47,191 bases of DNA from an uncultured Eubacteriales bacterium (GTDB lineage Bacteria > Bacillota > Clostridia > Christensenellales > Aristaeellaceae), in assembly GCA_902790495.1 (NCBI GenBank), contig CADASK010000016.1, positions 1 through 47,191 on the forward strand, given 5' to 3'. Each line of letters begins with the position of its first letter. Within the stretch, counting starts at the first letter, position 1. Made by a program: the position numbers and the translations under genes. Below are positions 36,805 to 43,534 of the stretch, piece after piece. The notes beneath the pieces were generated by a model, which was not told the origin of the DNA, searched no databases, and saw only the letters and a list, made by a program, of their open reading frames with translations.

Positions 36805-37443
36805 TTACTTGCCCGCCAGCGCGGCCTCGCGCAGCGCCACATAGTCGCAGATGAGGTTGACCGCGCCCGCGTAGCCGATCTTGCCCGTGTCCAGGCAGAG
36901 ATCGTAGTTGTTCACGTCGCCCCAGGTGGAGGTGGCGTAATAGTTGTAGTAGCTGGCGCGCTGCTTGTCCGCCTTGCGCACCACGTCCTCCGCCTTGGCC
37001 GGATCCGCGCCGCGCTCGATGGCGCGGGCCACACGGTGCGCCATGTCCGCCTTGATGAACACGTTGACCACGTGGGGCTGGTCGCGCAGCACATAGTCCG
37101 CGCAGCGTCCCACGATGACGCAGGGGCCTTCGCCGGCGATGCGGCGGATGGCGTCGAACTGCGCCAGGAAGATCTTGTGGTTCAGCGGCATGTCCATATA
37201 GCCGCCGCCCGCATCCCCGTGCAGGGAGGAGCCGGTCACCAGGGAGAACAGCAGGGAACGCGTGGGCTTCTCATCGTGATCCTCAAACAGCTCCTGGCAG
37301 ATGCCGCTGTCCTTGGCGGCCTCCGCGAGCAGCTCCTTATCATAGTAGGGAATCTCCAGCTTCTCCGCCAGAGCGCGCCCAACCACGCGGCCGCCGCTTC
37401 CGTACTGTCTGCCGATGGTGATGACCGATGCCGTCTTTGCCAT
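36805..37443 (-). CDS. Cytidylate kinase-like protein
   Basis: This 212-aa protein has P-loop ITIGRQYGSGGRVVG, then the family pattern IPYYDKELL and CVIVGRCADYVLRDQPHVVNVFI, as in cytidylate kinase-like proteins of Clostridia. These differ from true Cmk, which lacks the YGSGG spacing and this RCADY segment. Start at 37443 was chosen for GAGGG 6 nt upstream. The probable activity is phosphorylation of a nucleoside monophosphate or similar small molecule; the substrate is not proven for this family. Confidence 0.88.
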   Translation of the reverse strand: MAKTASVITIGRQYGSGGRVVGRALAEKLEIPYYDKELLAEAAKDSGICQELFEDHDEKPTRSLLFSLVTGSSLHGDAGGGYMDMPLNHKIFLAQFDAIRRIAGEGPCVIVGRCADYVLRDQPHVVNVFIKADMAHRVARAIERGADPAKAEDVVRKADKQRASYYNYYATSTWGDVNNYDLCLDTGKIGYAGAVNLICDYVALREAALAGK

Positions 37444-37508
37444 ACGCATCCCTCGCTTTTCTGTCGCTCACCCATGTGAACCATGGGCAAAGGTCTCGAT
37501 CTGGTCAT

Positions 37509-37537
37509 ATGATAGCACGTTTTTACCATTTCTGCAA
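37509..37537 (-). promoter_or_regulatory. Promoter of the cytidylate-kinase-like operon
   Basis: TTGCAG (37537-37532), 17-bp spacer, TATCAT (37514-37509), reading leftwards. Confidence 0.75.
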
Positions 37538-37705
37538 GGGTTGGCGTGCCCGCGGCGGAGGGAAACCCGCGGGGCGCGGCCGGCTTTGGCGTCCGGGGAC
37601 GTCGCACCGCGCGGCCCGGGTGAGGCCGACGGGGTGAAAGCCCGTAAAATCCGCAACAATTCTGCAAAAAGAGGCAAAAATTCCGCAAAAACCGCGATTT
37701 CGCCC

Positions 37706-37734
37706 TTGCAAAACCCTCTGCGCTATGATAGAAT
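37706..37734 (+). promoter_or_regulatory. Promoter of rplS
   Basis: TTGCAA (37706-37711), 17-bp spacer, TAGAAT (37729-37734). The transcript would have a leader of about 90 nt. Confidence 0.8.
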
Positions 37735-37763
37735 AGCGTTTGTGACAACGGGCGGTCCGCTGT

Positions 37764-37795
37764 CCGGGAGGCGCTTTGCGCGCCTGCAAGGCCGG
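37764..37795 (+). ncRNA. Structured rplS leader, possible L19 autoregulatory element
   Basis: An inner hairpin GGCGC-TTTGC-GCGCC (37770-37784) is enclosed by CCGG (37764-37767) pairing with CCGG (37792-37795), leaving an asymmetric internal loop. Leaders of rplS in Firmicutes are known to bind L19 in some species. Whether this one belongs to that motif was not tested. Confidence 0.4.
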
Positions 37796-37830
37796 GCATG
37801 AACGTCTATGAGGGAAGGAGGATTCCAACC

Positions 37831-38181
37831 ATGAGCGAGATTATCCGTTCGATCGAGGCGAAGCAGCTGCGTGCTGACCGTCCCGAGATCAGCGTCGGTG
37901 ATACCGTGCGCGTGTGGGTGAAGGTTGTTGAAGGCACCCATGAGCGTCTGCAGGCTTTTGAAGGCACTGTGATTGCCAAGCGCAACGGCAGCATCCGCGA
38001 GACGTTCACTGTCCGCCGCGTGTCCTATGGCATCGGCGTGGAGCGCACGTTCCCGGTGCACAGCCCCCGCGTGGATCGCATTGAAGTGATCCGTCACGGC
38101 AAGGTGCGCCGCGCGAAGCTGTACTATCTGCGTTCTCTGCAGGGCAAGGCTGCGAAGATCCAGGAAGTGCGCCGCGTGTAA
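37831..38181 (+). CDS. rplS: 50S ribosomal protein L19
   Basis: This 116-aa protein starts at the ATG after AAGGAGG (37815-37821). The sequence [39 protein letters not shown] and [13 protein letters not shown] is classic L19. Codon use is noticeably less GC-rich than in its neighbours, as expected for a highly expressed gene. It stands alone here, without trmD or rimM. Confidence 0.98.
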   Translation: MSEIIRSIEAKQLRADRPEISVGDTVRVWVKVVEGTHERLQAFEGTVIAKRNGSIRETFTVRRVSYGIGVERTFPVHSPRVDRIEVIRHGKVRRAKLYYLRSLQGKAAKIQEVRRV

Positions 38182-38192
38182 TGCGTCCGCGA

Positions 38193-38229
38193 GCAAAAAC
38201 CATCGGCTTGACTGCCGGTGGTTTTTTGC
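38193..38229 (+). terminator. Terminator of rplS
   Basis: GCAAAAACCATCGGC pairs with GCCGGTGG-TTTTTTGC around TTGACT with one bulge, followed by further T. Confidence 0.92.
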
Positions 38230-38239
38230 TGCCTTTTTC

Positions 38240-38268
38240 TTGACAGAAGCCTTCGGTTCCTCTATACT
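38240..38268 (+). promoter_or_regulatory. Promoter of the AbrB-MNT/HEPN pair
   Basis: TTGACA (38240-38245), 17-bp spacer, TATACT (38263-38268), a strong sigma-A promoter 33 bp before the first gene. Confidence 0.88.
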
Positions 38269-38301
38269 CATTGTAAGTAAGGAATGTAAGGAGGCACAGA
38301 G

Positions 38302-38802
38302 ATGGAGCTTGCGAAAATGACCAGCAAGGGTCAGCTGACCATCCCGGCCGCCGTGCGGAAGAGGCTGGGCATCGGCACGGGCGATCAGATCCTGTTCTAC
38401 GAGCAGGACGGACGCATGATCATGGCTCCGGTGACCCCGGCCTCCCTGGCCAGCGCCCAGGCGGCGGTCGCACGGCTGCACGTCTACACGCCGGAGGAGC
38501 TTCGCGCCGTGGCGGGCCCGATCGCTGCGCGCAGCGGTCTGCGGCGGCTCTCGCTCTTCGGCTCCTATGCCCGGGGCGAGGCGACGCCTGAAAGCGATAT
38601 CGATCTGCTGGCGGACGTGCCCGAGGATTTCGGCCTGTTCAAGCTGGCGGGTCTGCGCGAGGAGCTGGAGGAAGCGCTGCACAAGCCGGTGGATTTAGTG
38701 ACGGCGGGCGGCCTGCAGACGCCGGGCAACGAGGACTTTGCCCGGCGAATCCTGGAAGACGAGGTGATTCTCTATGACAGCCATGCAGCCGCAACAGCGT
38801 GA
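38302..38802 (+). CDS. AbrB/MazE-type DNA-binding domain fused to MNT nucleotidyltransferase (antitoxin)
   Basis: In this 166-aa protein residues 1-45 (ELAKMTSKGQLTIPAAVRKR, LGIGTGDQILFYEQDG) form a swapped-hairpin AbrB/SpoVT-type DNA-binding domain. Residues about 65-160 form a minimal nucleotidyltransferase with the GSX10DXD motif: G87, S88, D99, D101 (LFGSYARGEATPESDIDLL). Known MntA antitoxins AMPylate and silence a HEPN ribonuclease. The fused domain would let the antitoxin also repress its own promoter (inference). AAGGAGG lies 10 nt before the ATG. The next gene overlaps by 29 bp. Confidence 0.88.
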   Translation: MELAKMTSKGQLTIPAAVRKRLGIGTGDQILFYEQDGRMIMAPVTPASLASAQAAVARLHVYTPEELRAVAGPIAARSGLRRLSLFGSYARGEATPESDIDLLADVPEDFGLFKLAGLREELEEALHKPVDLVTAGGLQTPGNEDFARRILEDEVILYDSHAAATA

Positions 38803-39127
38803 CAGCTCGATCCTGCGGCACATGGCGGCCTACTGTGCGGACGCCATGGACGCCGCCGCGGCCGCGGGCTCAGAGACCGCCTTCGCCGAAAACCGCCTGC
38901 TGCAGCACGCTGCAGCCATGTGCGTGCTGGAGATCGGCGAGCTGGCCAAGCGCCTTTCGGAGGAATTTGTCCGGAAACACAGCGAAATTCCCTGGCGCGC
39001 TGTCTGCCGGATGCGCGACCTGTACGCCCATCATTATCATGCAACCGATCCCCACGAGCTGTGGGTGACCGTCACGCGGGATCTGCCCGCCCTGAGGGTT
39101 CTTTGCGAGGCGGATGATCCGGACTGA
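38774..39127 (+). CDS. HepT-like HEPN ribonuclease (toxin)
   Basis: This 117-aa helical protein is of the HepT/DUF86 type. The catalytic and target motif is R81-D-L-Y-A-H86-H-Y88, matching R-X4-H-X-Y. Arg and His serve RNA cleavage, and the Tyr is the residue AMPylated by MntA in studied systems. GAGGTGA lies 6 nt before the ATG, which is 29 bp inside the antitoxin gene. Together they look like a type VII toxin-antitoxin pair. Another ATG at 38783 is possible. Confidence 0.87.
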   Translation: MTAMQPQQRDSSILRHMAAYCADAMDAAAAAGSETAFAENRLLQHAAAMCVLEIGELAKRLSEEFVRKHSEIPWRAVCRMRDLYAHHYHATDPHELWVTVTRDLPALRVLCEADDPD

Positions 39128-39142
39128 TCCGGCAGCGGGATG

Positions 39143-39188
39143 AAAGAAGGATGTCCTTTCCGGCAAAAAAAGGAGCATCCTTCTTTTT
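39143..39188 (+). terminator. Terminator of the toxin-antitoxin pair
   Basis: AAAGAAGGATG (39143-39153) pairs with CATCCTTCTTT (39177-39187), with an inner TCCTT/AAGGA extension, followed by T residues. Confidence 0.9.
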
Positions 39189-39200
39189 TGGCGCAATCCC

Positions 39201-39228
39201 TTGTATTTAACCGCCTTTCTGCTATAAT
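39201..39228 (+). promoter_or_regulatory. Promoter of mrnC-thyX-rlmB-yacP-sigH
   Basis: TTGTAT (39201-39206), 16-bp spacer, TATAAT (39223-39228). Confidence 0.8.
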
Positions 39229-39269
39229 CATGGCGTTGGCGTCAAGCGCCAATGAATGGAGGAATGCGG

Positions 39270-39689
39270 TTGCTTCGCGAGGAAACACCGATGACGCAGG
39301 AGCAGGCGCGGCTGCTCTCACCGCTGCAGCTGGCCTACATCGGCGATACGGTCTGGGATCTGCTCATCCGCAGCCGCACCCTGTGGCGGGGGCTGAACGT
39401 GACCCACATGCACCAGGAGGCCGTCCGCCGCGTCAACGCCGCCGCCCAGCACGCCGCCCTGCGGCGGGTGGAGGCCCTGCTGACCCCGGAGGAGGCCGCC
39501 ATCGTGCACCGGGGCCGCAACGCGCACCCGAAGCACCACGCGCCGAAGAACCAGGACCCCGCGGACTACGCCGCCGCGACCGGTCTGGAGGCGCTGATCG
39601 GCTATCTGTATGTCACGGGACAGGAGGAGCGGCTGCTGCTGCTGTTCCGCCGTAGCCAGGAGGAGGACGAACAACCATGCCCGCAGTAA
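39270..39689 (+). CDS. mrnC: Mini-ribonuclease III
   Basis: This 139-aa RNase III catalytic domain without RNA-binding domain processes the ends of 23S rRNA precursor. SPLQLAYIGDTVWDLLIRS and AAATGLEALIGYLY carry the metal-binding D and E residues. The start is ambiguous: TTG at 39270 has GGAGGA at ideal spacing, while ATG at 39291 has GAGG 8 nt upstream. Placement before thyX and rlmB matches Firmicutes, although the usual cysS upstream neighbour is absent. Confidence 0.93.
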   Translation: MLREETPMTQEQARLLSPLQLAYIGDTVWDLLIRSRTLWRGLNVTHMHQEAVRRVNAAAQHAALRRVEALLTPEEAAIVHRGRNAHPKHHAPKNQDPADYAAATGLEALIGYLYVTGQEERLLLLFRRSQEEDEQPCPQ

Positions 39690-40417
39690 CGCCCAGGGTG
39701 GCGCTGATCCGCCACACCCTTTCGCCGGAGGAGACCGTCGCGCTCGGCGCGAGGCTGTGCTATTCCCGCGCCGGCGTGGATGACCTGCTGGAGCGCATCA
39801 GCGCCAAGGATCAGAGCGCCTTTGTGGAGCGGCTGCTTAGCATGGGCCACGAGAGCGTGTTTGAGCACACCAGCTTCACCTTCGGCATCGAGGGCGTGAG
39901 CCGCGTGTTCCTGGCCCAGGTGACGCGCCACCGCCTGGCCAGCTTTTCCGTGCAGAGCCAGCGCTACGTCTCCTACGCCGACGGCTTCAACTACGTCGTG
40001 CCGCCGACCATCCGCGCCCTGGGCGAGGAGGCCGTGGCGGAATATGAGGCCCAGATGGCCCAGATGTACGCCTGGTACACCGGGTGGCAGGAGAAGCTGG
40101 GAGACGGCGAGGCCAGCAACCAGGACGCCCGCTTCGTGCTGCCCGGCGCGTGCGAGACGCGCATGATCCTCACCATGAACGCCCGGGAGCTGCGGCACTT
40201 CTTCGCGCTGCGGATGTGCAGCCGCGCCCAGTGGGAGATCCGCTCAGTGGCCGCGCAGATGCACCGCCTGTGCCTGGAGGTGGCCCCGGCCCTCTTCGCG
40301 GACGCCGGCCCAGGCTGCCTGCGGGGCGCTTGCCCCGAGGGCGCGAAATCCTGCGGCAGGGCCGCCGAGATCCGCGAGGAGCGGAAGAAGCTCCTCGAGC
40401 AGATGAAGGGCGAATGA
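39677..40417 (+). CDS. thyX: Flavin-dependent thymidylate synthase
   Basis: This 246-aa enzyme makes dTMP from dUMP using FAD and methylene-tetrahydrofolate. The ThyX motif RHRLASFSVQSQRY (84-97) is intact, and HFFALRMCSRAQWEIR follows in the C-terminal half. The start overlaps mrnC by 13 bp. The C-terminal tail carries four cysteines (C319-like spacing C-x4-C-x5-C in GCLRGACPEGAKSCGR), which could bind a metal (inference). Confidence 0.96.
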   Translation: MPAVTPRVALIRHTLSPEETVALGARLCYSRAGVDDLLERISAKDQSAFVERLLSMGHESVFEHTSFTFGIEGVSRVFLAQVTRHRLASFSVQSQRYVSYADGFNYVVPPTIRALGEEAVAEYEAQMAQMYAWYTGWQEKLGDGEASNQDARFVLPGACETRMILTMNARELRHFFALRMCSRAQWEIRSVAAQMHRLCLEVAPALFADAGPGCLRGACPEGAKSCGRAAEIREERKKLLEQMKGE

Positions 40418-40525
40418 CCCGCGCCCGACGCCCATCCGCAGACGGGTGGACGCGGCTTCCCCAAAGGGAAGTATGACCAATCCAAGAAAACCAACCATCC
40501 GACAAGACCATAAAGGAGAAACCAA

Positions 40526-41758
40526 ATGCCGTTTTACGATCAGCCCAAAAACAAAGGCCGCCGTCCCAATCCCGCCCGTGGCACCTGGGAGGAGGAGGGC
40601 TCCCGCTATTCCGACGCGCCCCGCCGCCGCTTTGGCCCGGACGCGGAGGATGATTCCCCCTACCGCAGCCCCCGCGGCCCGCGCCGTCCCCGCCCGGAGG
40701 GCTTTGGCCCCCGCTCCGGCGAGCACAGGCAGGGCGGCTATGCCGGCCCCAGCGACCGCAGGCCCGGCAGCGGCCGTTCCGCCCACGGCGAGGACAGCCG
40801 CCGCTCCTACGGCGACAGCCGCACCCGCGATTTCCGGGACAGCCGGGACAACCGGGACAGCCGTTCTGGCCGCAGCGACCACAGCGACCGCTATAGCCGG
40901 AACGACCGCGACGACCGCTTCCGCCGTCCGCGCCCGGAGACCGGCGTGGAAAATGACAAGCCCCAGAAGAGCTACCTGGATTTCGAGCATGTGGCCGAGC
41001 CCGCGCCCGTGCGCCCGGCGGTGAACGAAGCCCCCGAGAATCTGCTCTCCGGCCGCAACCCGATCCGTGAGGCCCTCAAGAGCGGCCGCGACATCGAGAA
41101 GCTGCTGGTGGCCCGCGGCGAGCTGTCCGGCTCCGCGCGGCAGATCGTGCAGATGGCGAAGGAAGCCCACGTGCCCGTGCAGGAGGTGGAGAAGACCCGC
41201 CTGGACGAGATCACGCCCCATCACCAGGGCATGGTGGCCTTCGTCTCCGCCTACAGCTACTCCACCGTGGAGGAGATGCTGGACGACGCCGCGGCGAAGG
41301 GGGAGGATCCCTTCCTCGTCATCCTGGACGGCGTGACCGATCCCCAGAACCTCGGCGCGGTGATCCGCAGCGCGGAGTGCGTGGGCGCCCACGGCGTCAT
41401 CGTCCGCGAGCGGCGCGGCGTGGGCCTGACCCCCGCCGCCGTGAAGGCCTCCGCCGGGGCCATCGAGCACATGCGTGTGGCCCGCGTCACCAACCTCAAC
41501 CGCGAGATCGAGGAGCTGAAGAAGCGCGGCGTGTGGGTCTATGCCGTCACCATGGACGGCGAGGATTATGAGAAGGTCGATTTCCGCGGCGGCGTCGCCC
41601 TGGTCATCGGCAGTGAGGGCGAGGGCATCAGCCGTCTCACCCTCGAGAAGTGCGACCATCGGGTATCCCTGCCCATGAAGGGCGTCATCGACAGCCTGAA
41701 CGCCTCCGTGGCGGCGGGCGTGGTGATGTACAGGGTGCTCTCGTCCAGGAGGTCATGA
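40526..41758 (+). CDS. rlmB: 23S rRNA (guanosine 2'-O)-methyltransferase with long disordered N-terminus
   Basis: This 410-aa protein contains an intact SpoU-type methyltransferase from about residue 173 (LLSGRNPIREAL; DGVTDPQNLGAVIRSAECVG; LVIGSEGEGIS; SLPMKGVIDSLNASVAAGV, the knot motifs). Residues 1-170 are an Arg/Ser/Asp/Gly-rich low-complexity tail (RDFRDSRDNRDSRSGRSDHS), roughly doubling the usual length of about 240-250. The enzyme modifies 23S rRNA. The tail probably adds RNA contact or clustering (inference). AAGGAG precedes the ATG; the stop overlaps yacP. Confidence 0.94.
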   Translation: MPFYDQPKNKGRRPNPARGTWEEEGSRYSDAPRRRFGPDAEDDSPYRSPRGPRRPRPEGFGPRSGEHRQGGYAGPSDRRPGSGRSAHGEDSRRSYGDSRTRDFRDSRDNRDSRSGRSDHSDRYSRNDRDDRFRRPRPETGVENDKPQKSYLDFEHVAEPAPVRPAVNEAPENLLSGRNPIREALKSGRDIEKLLVARGELSGSARQIVQMAKEAHVPVQEVEKTRLDEITPHHQGMVAFVSAYSYSTVEEMLDDAAAKGEDPFLVILDGVTDPQNLGAVIRSAECVGAHGVIVRERRGVGLTPAAVKASAGAIEHMRVARVTNLNREIEELKKRGVWVYAVTMDGEDYEKVDFRGGVALVIGSEGEGISRLTLEKCDHRVSLPMKGVIDSLNASVAAGVVMYRVLSSRRS

Positions 41759-42486
41759 AGCCCCTGCTGATCGTCGATGGCTACAATGTCATCGGCGCGT
41801 GGAAGGAAGCCAAGGACCGCGCCTGGTCGATGGACGAGAGCCGCGACCAGCTGGCCCGCCGCCTGGAGGATTTCGCCGGGTACGCGGGCGAGGAGATCGT
41901 GCTGGTGTTCGACGGCTACCTCTCCGACCGCAAGACCCGCACCGAGGAGGAGCACGGCGGGGTGACCACCGTGTTCACGAAGCACGCGGAGACGGCGGAC
42001 AGCTACATCGAGCGGCTGGTGGCGGAGACCCCGCGCTACCGCTCGGTGCGCGTGGCCACCTCCGACGGCCTGGAGCAGTCGCAGGTGCTCTCCACCGGCG
42101 CGACCCGCCTGACCTCGCGGGAGCTGCTGCGCGAGATGAGCCAGGCGCGGCAGAGCGGCCTCACCGGCGCGGAGACGCGGGCCGGCACCCAGCGCAGCCC
42201 CATCGGCGCGCGGCTGCCCGGAACCGTGCTCAGCGCGCTGGAGGAGATGCGCCGCGGCAGCGGCACGCCCGACGAGCAGCCGGAGCAGAGGCAGATCAGG
42301 AAGCCCGCGGCATCAGCCCAGGAAAGAACCCGTCACAAAGGAGAACAGCATGGACAGCGAGGACAGGGCGGACAGGAAGAACGAGACAGAAGGAATCATC
42401 CCGCCGGAGGACGAAACGGAGGACGTGGGGATGATGGACGCTCCAGGCCCGGAGAGCGGGGCAGGCGCGGAGCCCGAAGAGGATGA
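41755..42486 (+). CDS. yacP: YacP-like NYN-domain ribonuclease (Rae1 family)
   Basis: This 243-aa protein overlaps the rlmB stop by ATGA, with AGGAGG just before the ATG. The NYN (PIN-like) domain covers about residues 1-168: LLIVDGYNVIGAWKEAK, EIVLVFDGYLSDRKTR, TADSYIERLVAETP and VRVATSDGLEQSQVLSTGA hold its acidic residues. In Bacillus, Rae1 cleaves mRNA on the ribosome. The family is usually about 170 aa; here a basic Arg/Gly-rich tail adds about 70. Its last 45 residues are read in another frame from the start of sigH. Confidence 0.9.
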   Translation: MKPLLIVDGYNVIGAWKEAKDRAWSMDESRDQLARRLEDFAGYAGEEIVLVFDGYLSDRKTRTEEEHGGVTTVFTKHAETADSYIERLVAETPRYRSVRVATSDGLEQSQVLSTGATRLTSRELLREMSQARQSGLTGAETRAGTQRSPIGARLPGTVLSALEEMRRGSGTPDEQPEQRQIRKPAASAQERTRHKGEQHGQRGQGGQEERDRRNHPAGGRNGGRGDDGRSRPGERGRRGARRG

Positions 42487-43141
42487 AGGCGTGCCCGTGG
42501 CCGCCAGCCGTTTTGACGCGCGCTTTGCCGGCATGAGCGACGAGCGCGTGGTGGAGCTGTGCCACCAGGGCAACGCCGAGGCCATGGAGTACCTGCTGGA
42601 CAAATACAAGAACTTCGTGCGCTCCAAGGCCCGCAGCTACTTCCTGATCGGCGCGGATCATGAGGACATCGTGCAGGAGGGGATGATCGGCCTGTACAAG
42701 GCCATCCGCGATTACCGCGCGGACAAGCTCTCCTCCTTCCGCGCCTTCGCGGAGCTGTGCATCACCCGGCAGATCATCACGGCCATCAAGACCGCGACCC
42801 GCCAGAAGCACATCCCGCTCAACAGCTACGTCTCCCTCAACAAGCCCCTGTACGACGACGAGTCCGACCGCACGCTGCTGGACGTGATCATCGAGGGCCG
42901 GGTGGCGAACCCGGAGGAGCTGATCATCAGCCAGGAGGACCTCAAGCGCATCAACGCCCAGATCAGCGAGTCCCTCTCCGGCCTGGAGCAGGAGGTGCTG
43001 CAGGCCTACCTGGACGGCAAGAGCTACCAGGAGATCGCGGCCAAGCTGGGCCGCCATGTGAAGTCCATCGACAACGCCCTCCAGCGCGTCAAGCGCAAGC
43101 TCGAGAAGTTCCTGGAGGAAGTGGAGATGGAGGGCGAATAA
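42350..43141 (+). CDS. sigH: RNA polymerase sigma factor SigH
   Basis: This 263-aa sigma-70-family protein has region 2 (MEYLLDKYKNFVRSKARSYF, ADHEDIVQEGMIGLYKAIR) and region 4 HTH (LSGLEQEVLQAYLDGKSYQE, LGRHVKSIDNALQRVKRKL), with the ITAIKTATRQKHIPLNSYVS segment typical of SigH. In Firmicutes it governs the transition to stationary phase, competence and early sporulation genes. An acidic extension of about 58 residues precedes the core. The start has AAAGGAG 7 nt upstream and lies 137 bp inside yacP. Confidence 0.95.
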   Translation: MDSEDRADRKNETEGIIPPEDETEDVGMMDAPGPESGAGAEPEEDEGVPVAASRFDARFAGMSDERVVELCHQGNAEAMEYLLDKYKNFVRSKARSYFLIGADHEDIVQEGMIGLYKAIRDYRADKLSSFRAFAELCITRQIITAIKTATRQKHIPLNSYVSLNKPLYDDESDRTLLDVIIEGRVANPEELIISQEDLKRINAQISESLSGLEQEVLQAYLDGKSYQEIAAKLGRHVKSIDNALQRVKRKLEKFLEEVEMEGE

Positions 43142-43172
43142 AGCGGCCTTCATCCTTTTCTCAATAGCATGG

Positions 43173-43232
43173 TGGCGAAGGGGTTCCGGGGGTGATCGCA
43201 AAGCCCCGGGTCGGCCCGCAGGCCGAAACCTC
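43173..43232 (+). repeat. Dual-hairpin element, copy 11 (divergent)
   Basis: The loop TGATCGCAAA is kept, but hairpin A is CCGGGG/CCCCGG with a bulge, and hairpin B is shortened to CGGCC-CGCA-GGCCG. Both stems have changed on both arms. Confidence 0.8.
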
Positions 43233-43294
43233 TTTTGCTTAAATAAGGAATCCTGGCACGCGGCCGCAGAACCGCTCCCGCCGCCGCACACAGG

Positions 43295-43335
43295 AAAGAC
43301 CGGATCACCCGCACAACGGGTGACCCGGTCTTTTG
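43295..43335 (+). terminator. Terminator of the mrnC-sigH operon
   Basis: AAAGACCGG-A-TCACCCG pairs with CGGGTGA-C-CCGGTCTTT around CACAA, followed by T and G. Confidence 0.9.
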
Positions 43336-43492
43336 TCGTGCGACGAAAAGCCTCAAATCGCGTTTTCGTTGCAACGCAAATACAACGTAAAAATTTGCGT
43401 TGCAAAATCGATGCGACGCAAACGGATTTATACGGCTGTTTCTGCGATGCAAATGCGACGAAAACAATTTGCGTTGCATTTGTGACGCAAAT
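43336..43492. promoter_or_regulatory. Array of operator-like repeats upstream of the AlbA_2 gene
   Basis: At least eight copies of a core like GCRACGCAAA or its complement lie in 157 bp. Examples are 43339-43349, 43363-43380 (with palindrome CGTTGCAACG at 43367-43376), 43382-43391 facing 43394-43403, 43411-43421, 43442-43452, 43454-43464, and the inverted pair ATTTGCGT (43467-43474)/ACGCAAAT (43485-43492). The last pair covers the -35 hexamer and spacer of the promoter. The region is clearly AT-richer than the surroundings. Confidence 0.8.
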
Positions 43493-43502
43493 ATGCTATA
43501 TT
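43474..43502 (+). promoter_or_regulatory. Promoter of the AlbA_2 gene, overlapped by operator repeats
   Basis: TTGCAT (43474-43479), 17-bp spacer, TATATT (43497-43502). Confidence 0.75.
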
Positions 43503-43534
43503 GTTGGTGTGATTCCTGAAGGAGGTGCCGCGCT

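Noticed and set aside
39140-39655. Alternative plus-strand frame over the HEPN terminator and mrnC
   Set aside because: It crosses a terminator and promoter and has no domain, while mrnC in the other frame has the RNase III motifs.
40418-40525. Third copy of the second hairpin family between thyX and rlmB
   Set aside because: CTTCCCC/GGGAAG-like wording is present, but the two-hairpin order and loops are not preserved well enough.
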